A stretch of DNA of 55,175 nt, from positions 1-55,175 of the forward strand of contig CABVRQ010000003.1 of the NCBI GenBank assembly GCA_902500695.1, read 5' to 3'. Both the position numbers and the translations under genes were made by a program. The DNA comes from an uncultured Nitrospira sp. (GTDB lineage: Bacteria; Nitrospirota; Nitrospiria; Nitrospirales; UBA8639). Below are positions 27,197-36,020 of the stretch, in pieces (within the stretch, counting starts at the first letter, position 1; every line of letters begins with the position of its first letter). The notes under the pieces were generated by a model, which searched no databases, was not told the origin of the DNA, and worked only from the letters and a program-made list of their open reading frames with translations.

Positions 27197-28012
27197 ATGT
27201 CTGGAACGACCTCATGGGGCGAAAATGATTGGGCGCTGATTCTTGGAGCTTCTAGCGGTTTCGGAGAGGCGGCAGCTTTGGAGCTGGCCAATTTAGGTTT
27301 GAATATCTGTGGGGTGCATCTTGATCGAAAATCAACACAGCCGAATGCAGAGCGTATTGCTTCCCAGATTCGTTCACTCGGGCGGGAGGTTCTATTTTTT
27401 AACGTCAATGCAGCCGATCCTGAAAAGCGTGCCGACATTTTGAAAGCGCTGAAGCAACGTGCGGAAGAATCGGGGAAGCCTGTTTGTGTGCGGGTGTTGT
27501 TACATTCGTTAGCTTTTGGGACACTGAAGCCGTATATTGCGGAATCCCATGCAGAAGCCATTAATAAAGCGCAGATGGATATGACGTTGGATGTCATGGC
27601 CAACAGTCTGGTGTACTGGACACAGGATTTAGTGGCACAAAAATTTTTGGTATCAGGGAGTCGAATCTTCTCCATGACCAGCGCCGGAGGGGCACGAGTC
27701 TGGCGAACGTATGGAGCGGTTTCCGCTGCGAAGTCGGCCCTGGAGTCCCACACCAGGCAATTAGCTCTGGAACTGGCTCCTCTGGGTATTACCGTAAACT
27801 CGCTGATGGCCGGTGTCACGGATACCCCAGCTTTGCGTAAAATACCAGGGTCTGATGAAATGCTGACCTTAGCCAAACGAAAAAACCCTTCAAACCGACT
27901 GACCACGACCCAAGATGTCGCCGATGCGCTAGGGCTGTTAAGTCATCCGAAAGCCCATTGGATCACTGGGAATGTGATTTGTGTGGATGGTGGAGAGTTT
28001 ATTGTTGATTAA
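27197..28012 (+). CDS. SDR-family enoyl-ACP reductase, FabL-like
   Basis: A 271-aa short-chain dehydrogenase in the position where fatty acid clusters carry the enoyl reductase. The nucleotide loop is GASSGFGEA (18-26), and the active site is Y172-x6-K179 (YGAVSAAK). The Y-x6-K spacing is that of enoyl-ACP reductases (FabI, FabL) and not the Y-x3-K of FabG-type ketoreductases. The intact Gly-rich loop without the FabI-type insertion favours FabL. Its role as the cluster's enoyl reductase is inferred; no other candidate is in the window. An AGAGGGG ribosome site precedes the ATG. Confidence 0.82.
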   Translation: MSGTTSWGENDWALILGASSGFGEAAALELANLGLNICGVHLDRKSTQPNAERIASQIRSLGREVLFFNVNAADPEKRADILKALKQRAEESGKPVCVRVLLHSLAFGTLKPYIAESHAEAINKAQMDMTLDVMANSLVYWTQDLVAQKFLVSGSRIFSMTSAGGARVWRTYGAVSAAKSALESHTRQLALELAPLGITVNSLMAGVTDTPALRKIPGSDEMLTLAKRKNPSNRLTTTQDVADALGLLSHPKAHWITGNVICVDGGEFIVD

Positions 28013-28086
28013 TTTCTGGAAGTGAGAGGGGCCATGTTGTGGGCTGCTCCTGAGTCATGGAATTTTTTAGAGAGTGAGCGAAAAAG

Positions 28087-29022
28087 ATGACGCCAGTCTT
28101 TGGTTTTCTGTTTCCTGGGCAAGGCTCGCAGTCAGTTGGCATGGGAAAGCCTCTTTTTGAGAGTAGCACCACGGTTCAGGCCCTCTACCAGGAAGCCTCG
28201 GATATCTTGGGATACGATGTGGGTGGATTGTGTTTTGAGGGGCCGTCGGAGCAACTCAATCGAACTGAATTTACGCAGCCGGCATTGCTGGTGACTAGTC
28301 TCGCAGCATTTCAACTGGTCCGTGAAGGTCCCCTTCTTCCCGCCGCAGTTGCCGGTCATAGCTTGGGTGAATATACCGCATTAGTGGCGGCAGGTGCGCT
28401 GGATTTTCGAGAAGCAGTTAATTTGGTGCAGAAGCGAGGACGTTATATGGCGGAAGCGGTGGCTCCTGGAAGCGGGTTAGTTGCCGCGATCTTAGGCCTT
28501 TCGGAAAAGGATGTCCGAAGCGTCTGTCAAGAAGCAGAATCTGTAGGAGTTGTGGCTCCAGCCAATTTCAATTCTCCAGGACAGACGGTCATTGCGGGAG
28601 AAAAAGCCGCAGTGGAACATGCGGCAGAATTGGCTAAAGCACGTGGAGCAAAGCGGGTCATGCCACTTCCAGTCAGTGTCCCGGTTCATACCCCATTGAT
28701 GCAGGTTGCTGCTGACAGACTGAAAAAAGATATTGATTCTTTAAAGTGGTCTGCTTTAAATGTACCGTTGATTAATAATGTGGAAGCCAAAGCCTTGTTA
28801 TCAGCGGAGGAGGTTCGTGAGTCCCTTGTGCGACAATTACCTTCCCCCGTACGGTGGCAGGAAACTATTCAGGCCATGGCTCTAATGGGTATCACGCATT
28901 TCGTGGAAATCGGTCCAGGGAAAGTCCTGACTGGATTAGTAAAGCGCATTGTTCCAGAGGCTACCACGTGGAATGTGATGGATCAGGAATCCTACGCTCA
29001 CGTCCTGTCACACTGTGCCTAA
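28087..29022 (+). CDS. fabD: Malonyl-CoA:ACP transacylase
   Basis: Loads malonyl groups onto ACP for chain elongation, 311 aa. The N-terminal FLFPGQGSQSVGMG, the nucleophile motif GHSLGEYTALVAAGAL (S92) and the later PVSVPVHTPLM with the catalytic His are all intact. Lies between the enoyl reductase and fabG on the same strand. Confidence 0.96.
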   Translation: MTPVFGFLFPGQGSQSVGMGKPLFESSTTVQALYQEASDILGYDVGGLCFEGPSEQLNRTEFTQPALLVTSLAAFQLVREGPLLPAAVAGHSLGEYTALVAAGALDFREAVNLVQKRGRYMAEAVAPGSGLVAAILGLSEKDVRSVCQEAESVGVVAPANFNSPGQTVIAGEKAAVEHAAELAKARGAKRVMPLPVSVPVHTPLMQVAADRLKKDIDSLKWSALNVPLINNVEAKALLSAEEVRESLVRQLPSPVRWQETIQAMALMGITHFVEIGPGKVLTGLVKRIVPEATTWNVMDQESYAHVLSHCA

Positions 29023-29059
29023 TGACAAACTGGGCCAAATTTTCAAGAAGGATTTGAGA

Positions 29060-29806
29060 ATGTTGTTGACGGATAAAATTGCAGTAGTGACGGGTGGTGC
29101 CCAAGGAATCGGGCAGGCGATTGCGACCACATTGGCCAGGGAAGGTGCCGATGTCGTGGTTGCCGATCTTGATGCTGAACGTTGTCAAGAAACCGTGGAG
29201 CTTGTCCAACAATTGGGTCGCAAAGCGTTGGCGGTTTCGGTCAATGTTGGCGAATGGGAGCAGGCTAAGGGAATGATGGATCGCGTCCTCAAAGAATGGG
29301 GTCGAGTGGATATCCTGGTGAATAACGCAGGAATTACGCGCGATGGGTTGTTAATGCGGATGAAAGAAGAGGATTGGCTTGCCGTCCTGCAGGTTAATTT
29401 GACCGGCACCTTTTTCTGTGCAAAGGCCGTTCTGCCTTCCATGAGCAAGCAACGAAGTGGTCGAATCGTCAATATTGCTTCCATTGTCGGAGCGATAGGG
29501 AACATGGGCCAGGCCAACTATGCCGCGTCAAAAGCGGGAGTGATTGGTCTCACCAAAACCATTGCCCGGGAGTATGCCAGTCGAAATATTACCGTCAATG
29601 CCGTGGCACCGGGATTTATTGACACCGCGATGACCCAACATCTTTCGCCGGAAATTAAAGAGGGGTTACTGAATCAAATTCCATTAAAGCGGTTAGGGCA
29701 ACCTTCGGATGTTGCCGATGCGGTGTGCTTTCTGAGTTCAGAGAAGGCCGGGTATATTAGCGGTCATGTGTTACATGTGAATGGCGGGATGCATATGGCG
29801 TCCTAA
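29060..29806 (+). CDS. fabG: 3-oxoacyl-ACP reductase
   Basis: NADPH-dependent ketoreductase of the elongation cycle, 248 aa. The ATG at 29060 has an AAGGAT ribosome site; a longer frame from 29015 would overlap fabD. The SDR signatures are TGGAQGIG for cofactor binding, NNAG, the catalytic Ser in NIASIVG and YAASK (Y-x3-K), as expected for FabG and unlike the Y-x6-K protein two genes upstream. Confidence 0.95.
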   Translation: MLLTDKIAVVTGGAQGIGQAIATTLAREGADVVVADLDAERCQETVELVQQLGRKALAVSVNVGEWEQAKGMMDRVLKEWGRVDILVNNAGITRDGLLMRMKEEDWLAVLQVNLTGTFFCAKAVLPSMSKQRSGRIVNIASIVGAIGNMGQANYAASKAGVIGLTKTIAREYASRNITVNAVAPGFIDTAMTQHLSPEIKEGLLNQIPLKRLGQPSDVADAVCFLSSEKAGYISGHVLHVNGGMHMAS

Positions 29807-29865
29807 GCCCATGCGCAACAGGATGTGTCTCATTCGATAAACTTTGCAACGAGGAGGAGCCAACA

Positions 29866-30096
29866 ATGGCAGTTGAAGAGCGTGTTAAAAAAATTATTGT
29901 GGAACAATTAGGTGTTGAAGAAGATGATGTGGTACCTGAGGCCAAGTTTGTAGAAGATCTGGGAGCTGATTCCTTGGATACGGTGGAATTGGTGATGGCC
30001 TTAGAGGAAGAGTTCGAAATCGAAATTCCTGATGAAGATGCAGAAAAAATTCAAACAGTCTCAGCAGCCATTGATTTTATTAAGGAAAAAGTCTAA
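29866..30096 (+). CDS. acpP: Acyl carrier protein
   Basis: Acidic 76-aa carrier with the phosphopantetheine attachment site S36 in GADSLDTVELVMALEEEF. Strong GAGGAGG ribosome site, consistent with high expression. Lies between fabG and fabF, the classical position. Confidence 0.97.
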   Translation: MAVEERVKKIIVEQLGVEEDDVVPEAKFVEDLGADSLDTVELVMALEEEFEIEIPDEDAEKIQTVSAAIDFIKEKV

Positions 30097-30133
30097 TAAG
30101 GACATTAATCGCTGTGCGAAATTGCGGTTCACC

Positions 30134-30198
30134 CATGGTTGATCGTGGGCATCGTGGAGGTAGGACCTTAGATTCAGTATCCGGGTTTTTCAACCATG
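30134..30198 (+). repeat. Inverted repeat in the fabF leader
   Basis: CATGGTTGA (30134-30142) is exactly complementary to TCAACCATG (30190-30198), separated by 47 bases; GCATCGTGG inside also nearly matches CCATGATGC. The structure sits 20-85 bases before fabF in the acpP-fabF gap. It may be a leader hairpin or regulator site; nothing more can be said. Confidence 0.35.
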
Positions 30199-30217
30199 AT
30201 GCGTACGGAGTTCCTCA

Positions 30218-31471
30218 ATGACTGAATGGACGCCACGACGAGTGGTCGTGACAGGATTGGGATTGGTTACCCCGTTGGATATTGGTGTGTCCAACACATG
30301 GGATAAACTATGTCAAGGCCAGTCCGGGATCGGACCCATTACCAGATTTGATGCTAGCCAGTATTCAGTGCAGATTGCGGGGGAGGTTAAGAACTTTGAC
30401 CCCTCGACGTTCATTGAGAAAAAAGAAATTAAAAAAATGGATACCTTTATCCATTTTGCCATTGCAGCCAGTCAAGAGGCAGTGGATGATGCCAAGCTTG
30501 TGGTGAATCCGGATGAGGCGGATCGTGTAGGTGTCTATATTGGAGCAGGCATTGGAGGTCTTCCGGCCATTGAGCATTATCATAAGGTGTTGCTGGAACG
30601 TGGCCCGGACCGGGTTTCGCCATTTTTTATCCCGATGGTCATTATTAATTTGGCCTCAGGGCAGGTGGCGATTCGTTTTGGAGCCAAGGGTCCAAATGCC
30701 TGTACGGTCACGGCTTGTGCCACAGGGAATCATTGTATCGGGGATGGATTTCGACTGATTCAGCGGGGAGAGGCCGATGTCATGCTGGTTGGGGGAGCGG
30801 AATCAACCATTTGCCCGACAGCAGTTGCGGGATTTGCAGCGGCGAAGGCGTTGTCCAGGAGAAATGATGAACCGAAACGGGCCAGTCGGCCTTTTGATAA
30901 AGATCGTGACGGGTTTGTCATTGGCGAAGGAGCCGGGGTTTTAATCTTAGAGGAATTGGAACACGCCAAATCTCGTGGTGCGCGCATCTATGCCGAGGTG
31001 CTCGGCTATGCCATGAACAGCGATGCCTTTCATATAACCGCTCCGCCAGACGATGGTGCCGGTGCGGTGACTTGTATGGAGCGTGCGATTCAGGATGCGG
31101 GGATCGCTAAAGAATCTGTGGGATATATTAATGCCCACGCCACATCCACCTTTGCCGATCGGATTGAAACGCAGGTCATCAAAAAAGTCTTTGGGGACCA
31201 GGCCTATTCCATTCCTGTGGGTTCTACCAAGTCCATGACCGGCCACTTATTGGGGGCTGCCGGGGGAATTGAAGCGGTTTTTTCTATCATGGCCATGCAC
31301 CATGGCGTCATTCCTCCGACCATCAATTTGGAGACGCCAGACCCCGAATGTGATTTGGATTATATTCCGACTCATGCCAGATCCTGTTCTGTCGATGTCG
31401 CCATTTCAAATGCATTTGGATTTGGTGGTGTCAATGCCTGTTTGGTGTTCCGCCGTTGGAAAGGCGAATAG
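30218..31471 (+). CDS. fabF: Beta-ketoacyl-ACP synthase II
   Basis: Elongating condensing enzyme, 417 aa. Catalytic residues: Cys in TVTACATGNHCIGDG, His in NAHATSTFADRIE and His in GSTKSMTGHLLGAAGG. In the usual family motif NAHGTST the Gly is here Ala, a mild change. Last gene of the fatty acid cluster; the next gene, rnc, begins after about 170 bases. Confidence 0.95.
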   Translation: MTEWTPRRVVVTGLGLVTPLDIGVSNTWDKLCQGQSGIGPITRFDASQYSVQIAGEVKNFDPSTFIEKKEIKKMDTFIHFAIAASQEAVDDAKLVVNPDEADRVGVYIGAGIGGLPAIEHYHKVLLERGPDRVSPFFIPMVIINLASGQVAIRFGAKGPNACTVTACATGNHCIGDGFRLIQRGEADVMLVGGAESTICPTAVAGFAAAKALSRRNDEPKRASRPFDKDRDGFVIGEGAGVLILEELEHAKSRGARIYAEVLGYAMNSDAFHITAPPDDGAGAVTCMERAIQDAGIAKESVGYINAHATSTFADRIETQVIKKVFGDQAYSIPVGSTKSMTGHLLGAAGGIEAVFSIMAMHHGVIPPTINLETPDPECDLDYIPTHARSCSVDVAISNAFGFGGVNACLVFRRWKGE

Positions 31472-31642
31472 GCAGCATTGTCATTTTCGATTGAATTGTT
31501 TTGAGAGATGTGCTTCTCCAGAACTTCAGTATCCGTTGCCCCGACCTCACCCCGAAAAGATATGATATACTACATTGTTTTGGTCAAAAGATAAGAGAAT
31601 AACGATCATGCGTGTCAACATTAGCATTTCTTTGTAGATCTC

Positions 31643-32392
31643 GTGGCTGCTCTTGCATTTGAAGACCTTCAAGAATCCTTGGAGTATGTCTTTAAGCAGC
31701 AGGCTTTGCTGTGTGAGGCTCTCACCCACCGTTCATTTTCTCAAACTCAACCCCAGGCGGTGAGTCCCCACAATGAACGGTTAGAATTTTTAGGGGATGC
31801 GGTCCTGGGATTGATTGTGAGTGAAAGTCTTGCCGCGATGTTCCCAAGTGGCACAGAAGGCGAACTCTCCAAGATTAAAGCGGGATTGATTAGCCGATCC
31901 ACTCTCTCGAAAGCGGCGAGTCGTCTCCAGTTGGGACAGTGGTTACGATTGGGTCGGGGGGAGGAAGCCACAAAGGGTCGAGAAAAAATATCGCTGTTAG
32001 CCAATGTCCTTGAAGCGATCATTGGTGCGGTGTATCTTGATGGTGGGTTGGAGGCCGCAAGAGCATTTATTCAAAAAGTCTTGACTACGGAATTTTCTTC
32101 CTTACAGAACTGTCCTGTGTCATCAGTCGGGTGGGATGGGAAAAGCCGTCTGCAAGAATGGACGCATAAACAATTTGGGGTAAGTCCGCAGTATCGACTT
32201 GTTCAGGAATCAGGCCCTGACCATCAAAAGGTCTTTGCTGTCACGGTGGAAATTCAAGGAAAAATTATGGGACAGGGAGAAGGGCGGACAAAAAAAGAAG
32301 CCGAGAAAGGTGCGGCAGCGCAAGCGCTCGCGCAAGCTGGACTTGTTGTTTCAGCCGAGCCAAATCATTTAATCAAGAGATCAACAGATTAG
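31643..32392 (+). CDS. rnc: Ribonuclease III
   Basis: Cuts double-stranded RNA in rRNA and mRNA processing, 249 aa from a GTG start without a strong ribosome site. The signature NERLEFLGDAVLG (44-56) carries the catalytic acids, and a second acid cluster (LANVLEAIIGAVYLDGG) follows. A dsRNA-binding domain covers the last 75 residues (GKSRLQEWTHKQFGVSPQY, KKEAEKGAAAQAL). Association with acpP and fabF upstream is common in bacteria. Confidence 0.95.
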   Translation: MAALAFEDLQESLEYVFKQQALLCEALTHRSFSQTQPQAVSPHNERLEFLGDAVLGLIVSESLAAMFPSGTEGELSKIKAGLISRSTLSKAASRLQLGQWLRLGRGEEATKGREKISLLANVLEAIIGAVYLDGGLEAARAFIQKVLTTEFSSLQNCPVSSVGWDGKSRLQEWTHKQFGVSPQYRLVQESGPDHQKVFAVTVEIQGKIMGQGEGRTKKEAEKGAAAQALAQAGLVVSAEPNHLIKRSTD

Positions 32393-32408
32393 CCATGGAG
32401 GAGGAATT

Positions 32409-33035
32409 ATGAGGGTTGTGTCGCAGCCACGGATTTTAGCGAGTGCTCTACGTCAGCTTATGATGGTGATCGGACTGTTCACCATTGTCACCGCAGGTGG
32501 TTCTCTCCTCCCAACCTGGGCGGCTGCGGAAGAACCATCGAAGGCTGAGACCAAGGCACCTCACGTACTGATCAAAACGAAATTCGGGGAAATGGAAGCC
32601 GTGTTATTTCCGGACTTAGCACCCAAGCATGTTGAAAGCTTTCTCAAATTAGCGAAGTCAGGATTTTATAACGGAACCATTTTTCATCGGATCATTCCTG
32701 GATTTATGGTTCAAGGGGGGGATCCTTTGACCAAAGATCCAGCCAATCGAAGCCGGTTTGGAACCGGTGGACCGGGATATACGGTTCCAGCAGAATTTAA
32801 CCGGGTTGCTCACGAAAAAGGTATTCTCTCTGCGGCGCGCACGGCAGATCCCAATAGTGCGGGATCGCAGTTTTTCCTCATGGTGGATAAAGCCCCCCAT
32901 CTGGATGGCCAGTACACCGTGTTTGGTGAAGTGGTGAAAGGCCTTGAAGTGCTTGATACAATTGTGAGCCAGCCTCGCGACTTGAAGGATAATCCACTAG
33001 AGCGGATTGAAATGACCATAGATGTGATGCCGTAA
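32409..33035 (+). CDS. Exported cyclophilin-type peptidyl-prolyl isomerase
   Basis: A 208-aa protein with an N-terminal signal peptide (hydrophobic core around residues 16-35, ending near TWAAAEE), so it is probably periplasmic. The cyclophilin domain (about 50-205) contains FHRIIPGFMVQGGDP and GSQFFLMVDKAPHLDGQYTVFGEV. It begins 16 bases after rnc with a strong GGAGGAGG site. It would assist proline isomerisation during folding of exported proteins. Confidence 0.92.
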   Translation: MRVVSQPRILASALRQLMMVIGLFTIVTAGGSLLPTWAAAEEPSKAETKAPHVLIKTKFGEMEAVLFPDLAPKHVESFLKLAKSGFYNGTIFHRIIPGFMVQGGDPLTKDPANRSRFGTGGPGYTVPAEFNRVAHEKGILSAARTADPNSAGSQFFLMVDKAPHLDGQYTVFGEVVKGLEVLDTIVSQPRDLKDNPLERIEMTIDVMP

Positions 33036-33078
33036 CTCGGGAGAGGAAAGCCGGGGAAGGTTGGTGGAAGGTAGCCGA

Positions 33079-33750
33079 TCAGCTGACCGGCTCGGTCGAA
33101 GGGTGGTCGGGTGCGTAATCAAATCCACTCGGGATAATGATGCGCCCTCCTGCCCCGGTTTGGCGGGCGAGTTGTTCTGCTACATCGGGATGGCGTTCCC
33201 GGATATATCCGAGTAATCCATGTAAAAATCGATGGGAACGAAGTCCTGGTCCGGAAAATTCTTGAATGAAGGTATGGGCCTGGTCTAGGACGTTGGTGAC
33301 CAAATGAGATTCTAAGGGTTGGCGTTCGCCGAAGACCTTAAATTCCTTTCGTAATTCTTCACCGAAAGCGGGCATTCCTGAGTCTGGTATGTGGATCAGG
33401 CTGAAACTTCGTCGGAGGCTTTGGAGGCCTTCCAACACCTCGGCGTCCTGCGCGTCACGCCGGTCCTGGAAAAATCGATAAGCCAAGGCCTCAAAGACAT
33501 AAAATATTTCAGTCGCCCGTTCACCCCCGAGATCCAATAATTGTCGATAGAATCCTCGACGTTCGAGTTCAAACCGGTTCCCCACTCGTTTTTGCTGATA
33601 GTCATCATTGCTTTCGAGAAAGACGCAGGATGTCGGGCAACTGATATTCATGATGCGGTTTGTCCCGCAACATTGGCTGCAAATCATTCCTCCAAGTGCG
33701 GGACACGTCCGTTTGCCCTTACGTTGATGACAATAGAGGCACTTACTCAT
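33079..33750 (-). CDS. Cys-rich protein of unknown function
   Basis: A 223-aa protein whose first 45 residues form a dense Cys/His cluster: CLYCHQRKGKRTCP, then ICSQCCG, then SCPTSCVFLES, nine cysteines in all, suggesting a zinc ribbon or treble-clef module. The rest is helical and charged with no recognised fold. The start at 33750 overlaps the upstream gene's stop (ATGAGTAA); an ATG three codons earlier (33759) is possible. Coupling to the upstream exported NHL-type protein is structural only; a functional link is not evident. Confidence 0.72.
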   Translation of the reverse strand: MSKCLYCHQRKGKRTCPALGGMICSQCCGTNRIMNISCPTSCVFLESNDDYQQKRVGNRFELERRGFYRQLLDLGGERATEIFYVFEALAYRFFQDRRDAQDAEVLEGLQSLRRSFSLIHIPDSGMPAFGEELRKEFKVFGERQPLESHLVTNVLDQAHTFIQEFSGPGLRSHRFLHGLLGYIRERHPDVAEQLARQTGAGGRIIIPSGFDYAPDHPSTEPVS

Positions 33751-34720
33751 TCGCCGCATCTTTCTTGAGCCAGCCTAATCCATAGTCAGACCAGGAGCGG
33801 GGCTTTTTGTTGGGGTTATCGTTTGAGGGACGCTCAAGACCATTAATTTCTGCGCCGTTCACATACAGATAGGGAACCATAATCACATGATTGACGCGGT
33901 CGATCCCGATCCCCGAGGGGGACAACAGAAACTCGGCAATCACCTCTTTTTTGTGATTGGCCAAAATTCTCCAGACTTTCCCTGCCGTTAAATCAGACAC
34001 ATACATGGTGCCATATTTGTCAAAATCAATACCGTCTAAATTATAAAATCCACCGGTAAAAAATGTATTGGCAAACAGCTCCTGAATCGTCCCGGTTTCA
34101 TCAATCTCAAAAATCTTCCCATCCTCCCATCCAACACCGACGACATGCCCATTCCTGGGATGCATGGTGAGGCCGCGAGGGTGCGACAAGCTTTCATGCT
34201 GGACAAAGACCTTCACGGTATGATCGTGGCCAGGGTCATCAATGTGATAAATGGTATTGGAATCGGCATCAGACACATAAAGCCCGCCTTGACGATCCGC
34301 TGCCAGCCCGGCAAGCGATTGACTGTGAAATTGTGTGAAGGGAATGGTGTACAGGGATTGTCCGGTGTTTTTGTCAAATCCTCGGACCACATCCAGGTCC
34401 GTTACATAAAGGGTTGAGTCTACAAGAACCATTCCTTTTGGTGAGTTCAATGTGACCGACTTTTGACCGCCTTGTATAAAATGGAGGTCAATCATCTTTC
34501 CCTCAGGGGTCACTTTGCTGATAAACCCTTTATTTTCGCGTGTCCCGGGGTCTCCGTTGGCATTGGCGATGAAATAGACCTGCCCTTCATCGGCAATCAT
34601 GCTTTGCGGGAACGCTAAATTCGCCACCTCCTCGGCATAGCCAGCAGTCCAACAACCCAGCACCAACACACTGGTGAGGATCGCATTCCTGAAAGAGACA
34701 GCAAGACAAGATGGATTCAT
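33743..34720 (-). CDS. Exported NHL/SMP-30-like beta-propeller protein
   Basis: A 325-aa protein from the ATG at 34720, which sets a normal signal peptide (NPSCLAVSFRNAILTSVLVL, processed near GYAEE). Repeated propeller strands are visible: GLAADRQGGLYVSDADSNTI, GLTMHPRNGHVVGVGW, GIDFDKYGTMYVSDLTAGKV. These resemble NHL repeats or SMP-30/gluconolactonase blades. No catalytic metal ligands were identified with confidence, so it may be a binding rather than enzymatic protein. The 3' end overlaps the Cys-rich gene by 8 bases. Confidence 0.75.
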   Translation of the reverse strand: MNPSCLAVSFRNAILTSVLVLGCWTAGYAEEVANLAFPQSMIADEGQVYFIANANGDPGTRENKGFISKVTPEGKMIDLHFIQGGQKSVTLNSPKGMVLVDSTLYVTDLDVVRGFDKNTGQSLYTIPFTQFHSQSLAGLAADRQGGLYVSDADSNTIYHIDDPGHDHTVKVFVQHESLSHPRGLTMHPRNGHVVGVGWEDGKIFEIDETGTIQELFANTFFTGGFYNLDGIDFDKYGTMYVSDLTAGKVWRILANHKKEVIAEFLLSPSGIGIDRVNHVIMVPYLYVNGAEINGLERPSNDNPNKKPRSWSDYGLGWLKKDAANE

Positions 34721-35131
34721 GGAAATAACCGAACTTTCGCTGAGACGATGATGATGATCAGAGCGACAAGGGATGGTTAGGGGAAAACCTGAGGTGGCAT
34801 GGTAAGTGAGGTTTTTATAGGGTGTCAAGGAAGGATGACGCATGCATTTCGTTGACGAAGATTTTCCCTGCCTGATATCGTAAACTTCTCTATGAGTTGC
34901 CTACCGCTTTTCTGTCAAGGCCCTGTTGAATGATTGAAATATTTTGCTATTGATCAGCATGCGTAGGTAACGAGAAACCATACGAAAAAATGATGGAGTG
35001 TTCAAAAATGTCCGACCAGCAAGGCCGCAGGCACTTGGGCGGACGGAGCGTACGAAGAAGTACGTGAGCACGGCCAAGTGGCGAGAACGCCGCTGGCGGC
35101 ATTTTTCAACACTCCCGGAAAAGGAGTCAAC
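34721..35131. other. Divergent intergenic region upstream of folD
   Basis: About 410 bases between the minus-strand NHL-like gene and folD. It contains a possible promoter for folD, TTGACG (34852-34857) with TATCGT (34876-34881) after 18 bases. It also holds the 121-bp near-palindromic repeat (listed separately) that ends 16 bases before the folD start. Confidence 0.4.
34995..35115. repeat. 121-bp near-palindromic repeat (REP/MITE-like)
   Basis: The ends are inverted copies: GGAGTGTTCAAAAATG at 34995-35010 and the complement of the matching segment ending at 35115, with one mismatch; the match continues inward through CCG and CCAGC after single-base gaps. Inside are CACTTGG/CCAAGTG and CGTAC/GTACG arms around a 6-base loop GAAGAA. 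The whole element can fold into one long hairpin. No transposase is present, so it would be a non-autonomous or REP-type element. It lies between the possible folD promoter and the folD ribosome site. Confidence 0.75.
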
Positions 35132-35989
35132 GTGCCCGCACAGATCATTGATGGCAAAGCATTAGCCCAGGCGATTCGGGAGGGCATTGCTGAAGACGTT
35201 CGCCTTTTCGAAAAAGGTACAGGAATCAAGCCAGGATTAGCCGCAGTATTGGTAGGAGACGATCCGGCATCGGCCGTCTATGTGCGGAACAAGAAAATTG
35301 CCTGTGAAAAAGCCGGACTCTATCCTCAGGAACATCTTTTGCCGGCATCGACCCCACAAGAAACATTATTGAAGCTGGTCCATCAGCTCAATGCCGATCC
35401 TCGTATCCACGGCATTCTGGTCCAGCTTCCCCTGCCTCCAGGCATGGACAGTCAAGCGATTTTGCACGCCGTCTCTCCCGAGAAAGATGTCGATGGATTT
35501 CATCCGGTCAATGTCGGGCGTTTAGTAACCGGCGACCCGGGGTTTATCCCCTGTACGCCCAAGGGGGTCATTCAGATGATCGATTCGACCGGACAAGATA
35601 TTGCCGGGAAACGAGCCGTGGTGATTGGCCGTAGTAATATTGTGGGAAAACCTGTGGCCATGTTGCTTTTGCACCGGCATGCCACCGTCACCATCTGTCA
35701 TTCACGCACCAAAGATCTTCCCGGCGTGGTTCGTGAAGCCGACATCGTGATTGCGGCCATCGGGAAACCGCTTTTTGTCACCCCGGAGATGGTGAAAGAC
35801 GGGGCGATCGTCATTGATGTGGGGATCAATCGATTAGCCGATGGAAAATTAGTCGGGGATGTGGATTTTGGTCGGGTTAAGGAGCGAGCGGGATGGATTA
35901 CACCCGTTCCCGGTGGTGTTGGCCCGATGACGATCGCCATGCTGCTTCAGAATACGGTTGAATCCGCCAAGCGGGTTGCTGGCAAATAA
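35132..35989 (+). CDS. folD: Bifunctional methylenetetrahydrofolate dehydrogenase/cyclohydrolase
   Basis: Interconverts 5,10-methylene-THF and 10-formyl-THF for one-carbon supply, 285 aa from the GTG at 35132, which follows AAAAGGAG. The frame stays open into the upstream repeat, but that extension is not protein-like for this family. Motifs: AVYVRNKKIACEKAGL with the catalytic Lys, GILVQLPLPPGMD, and PVPGGVGPMTIAMLLQNTV near the end. panB starts 32 bases later; both serve folate-dependent one-carbon chemistry. Confidence 0.95.
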   Translation: MPAQIIDGKALAQAIREGIAEDVRLFEKGTGIKPGLAAVLVGDDPASAVYVRNKKIACEKAGLYPQEHLLPASTPQETLLKLVHQLNADPRIHGILVQLPLPPGMDSQAILHAVSPEKDVDGFHPVNVGRLVTGDPGFIPCTPKGVIQMIDSTGQDIAGKRAVVIGRSNIVGKPVAMLLLHRHATVTICHSRTKDLPGVVREADIVIAAIGKPLFVTPEMVKDGAIVIDVGINRLADGKLVGDVDFGRVKERAGWITPVPGGVGPMTIAMLLQNTVESAKRVAGK

Positions 35990-36020
35990 CCCTCATGGCA
36001 TACAGAAGAAGTCGGCACAC

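Noticed and set aside
27112..27906. 264-aa minus-strand frame opposite the enoyl reductase
   Set aside because: Shadow frame: Ser/Arg/Ala-rich, no motif, while the plus strand encodes a clear SDR.
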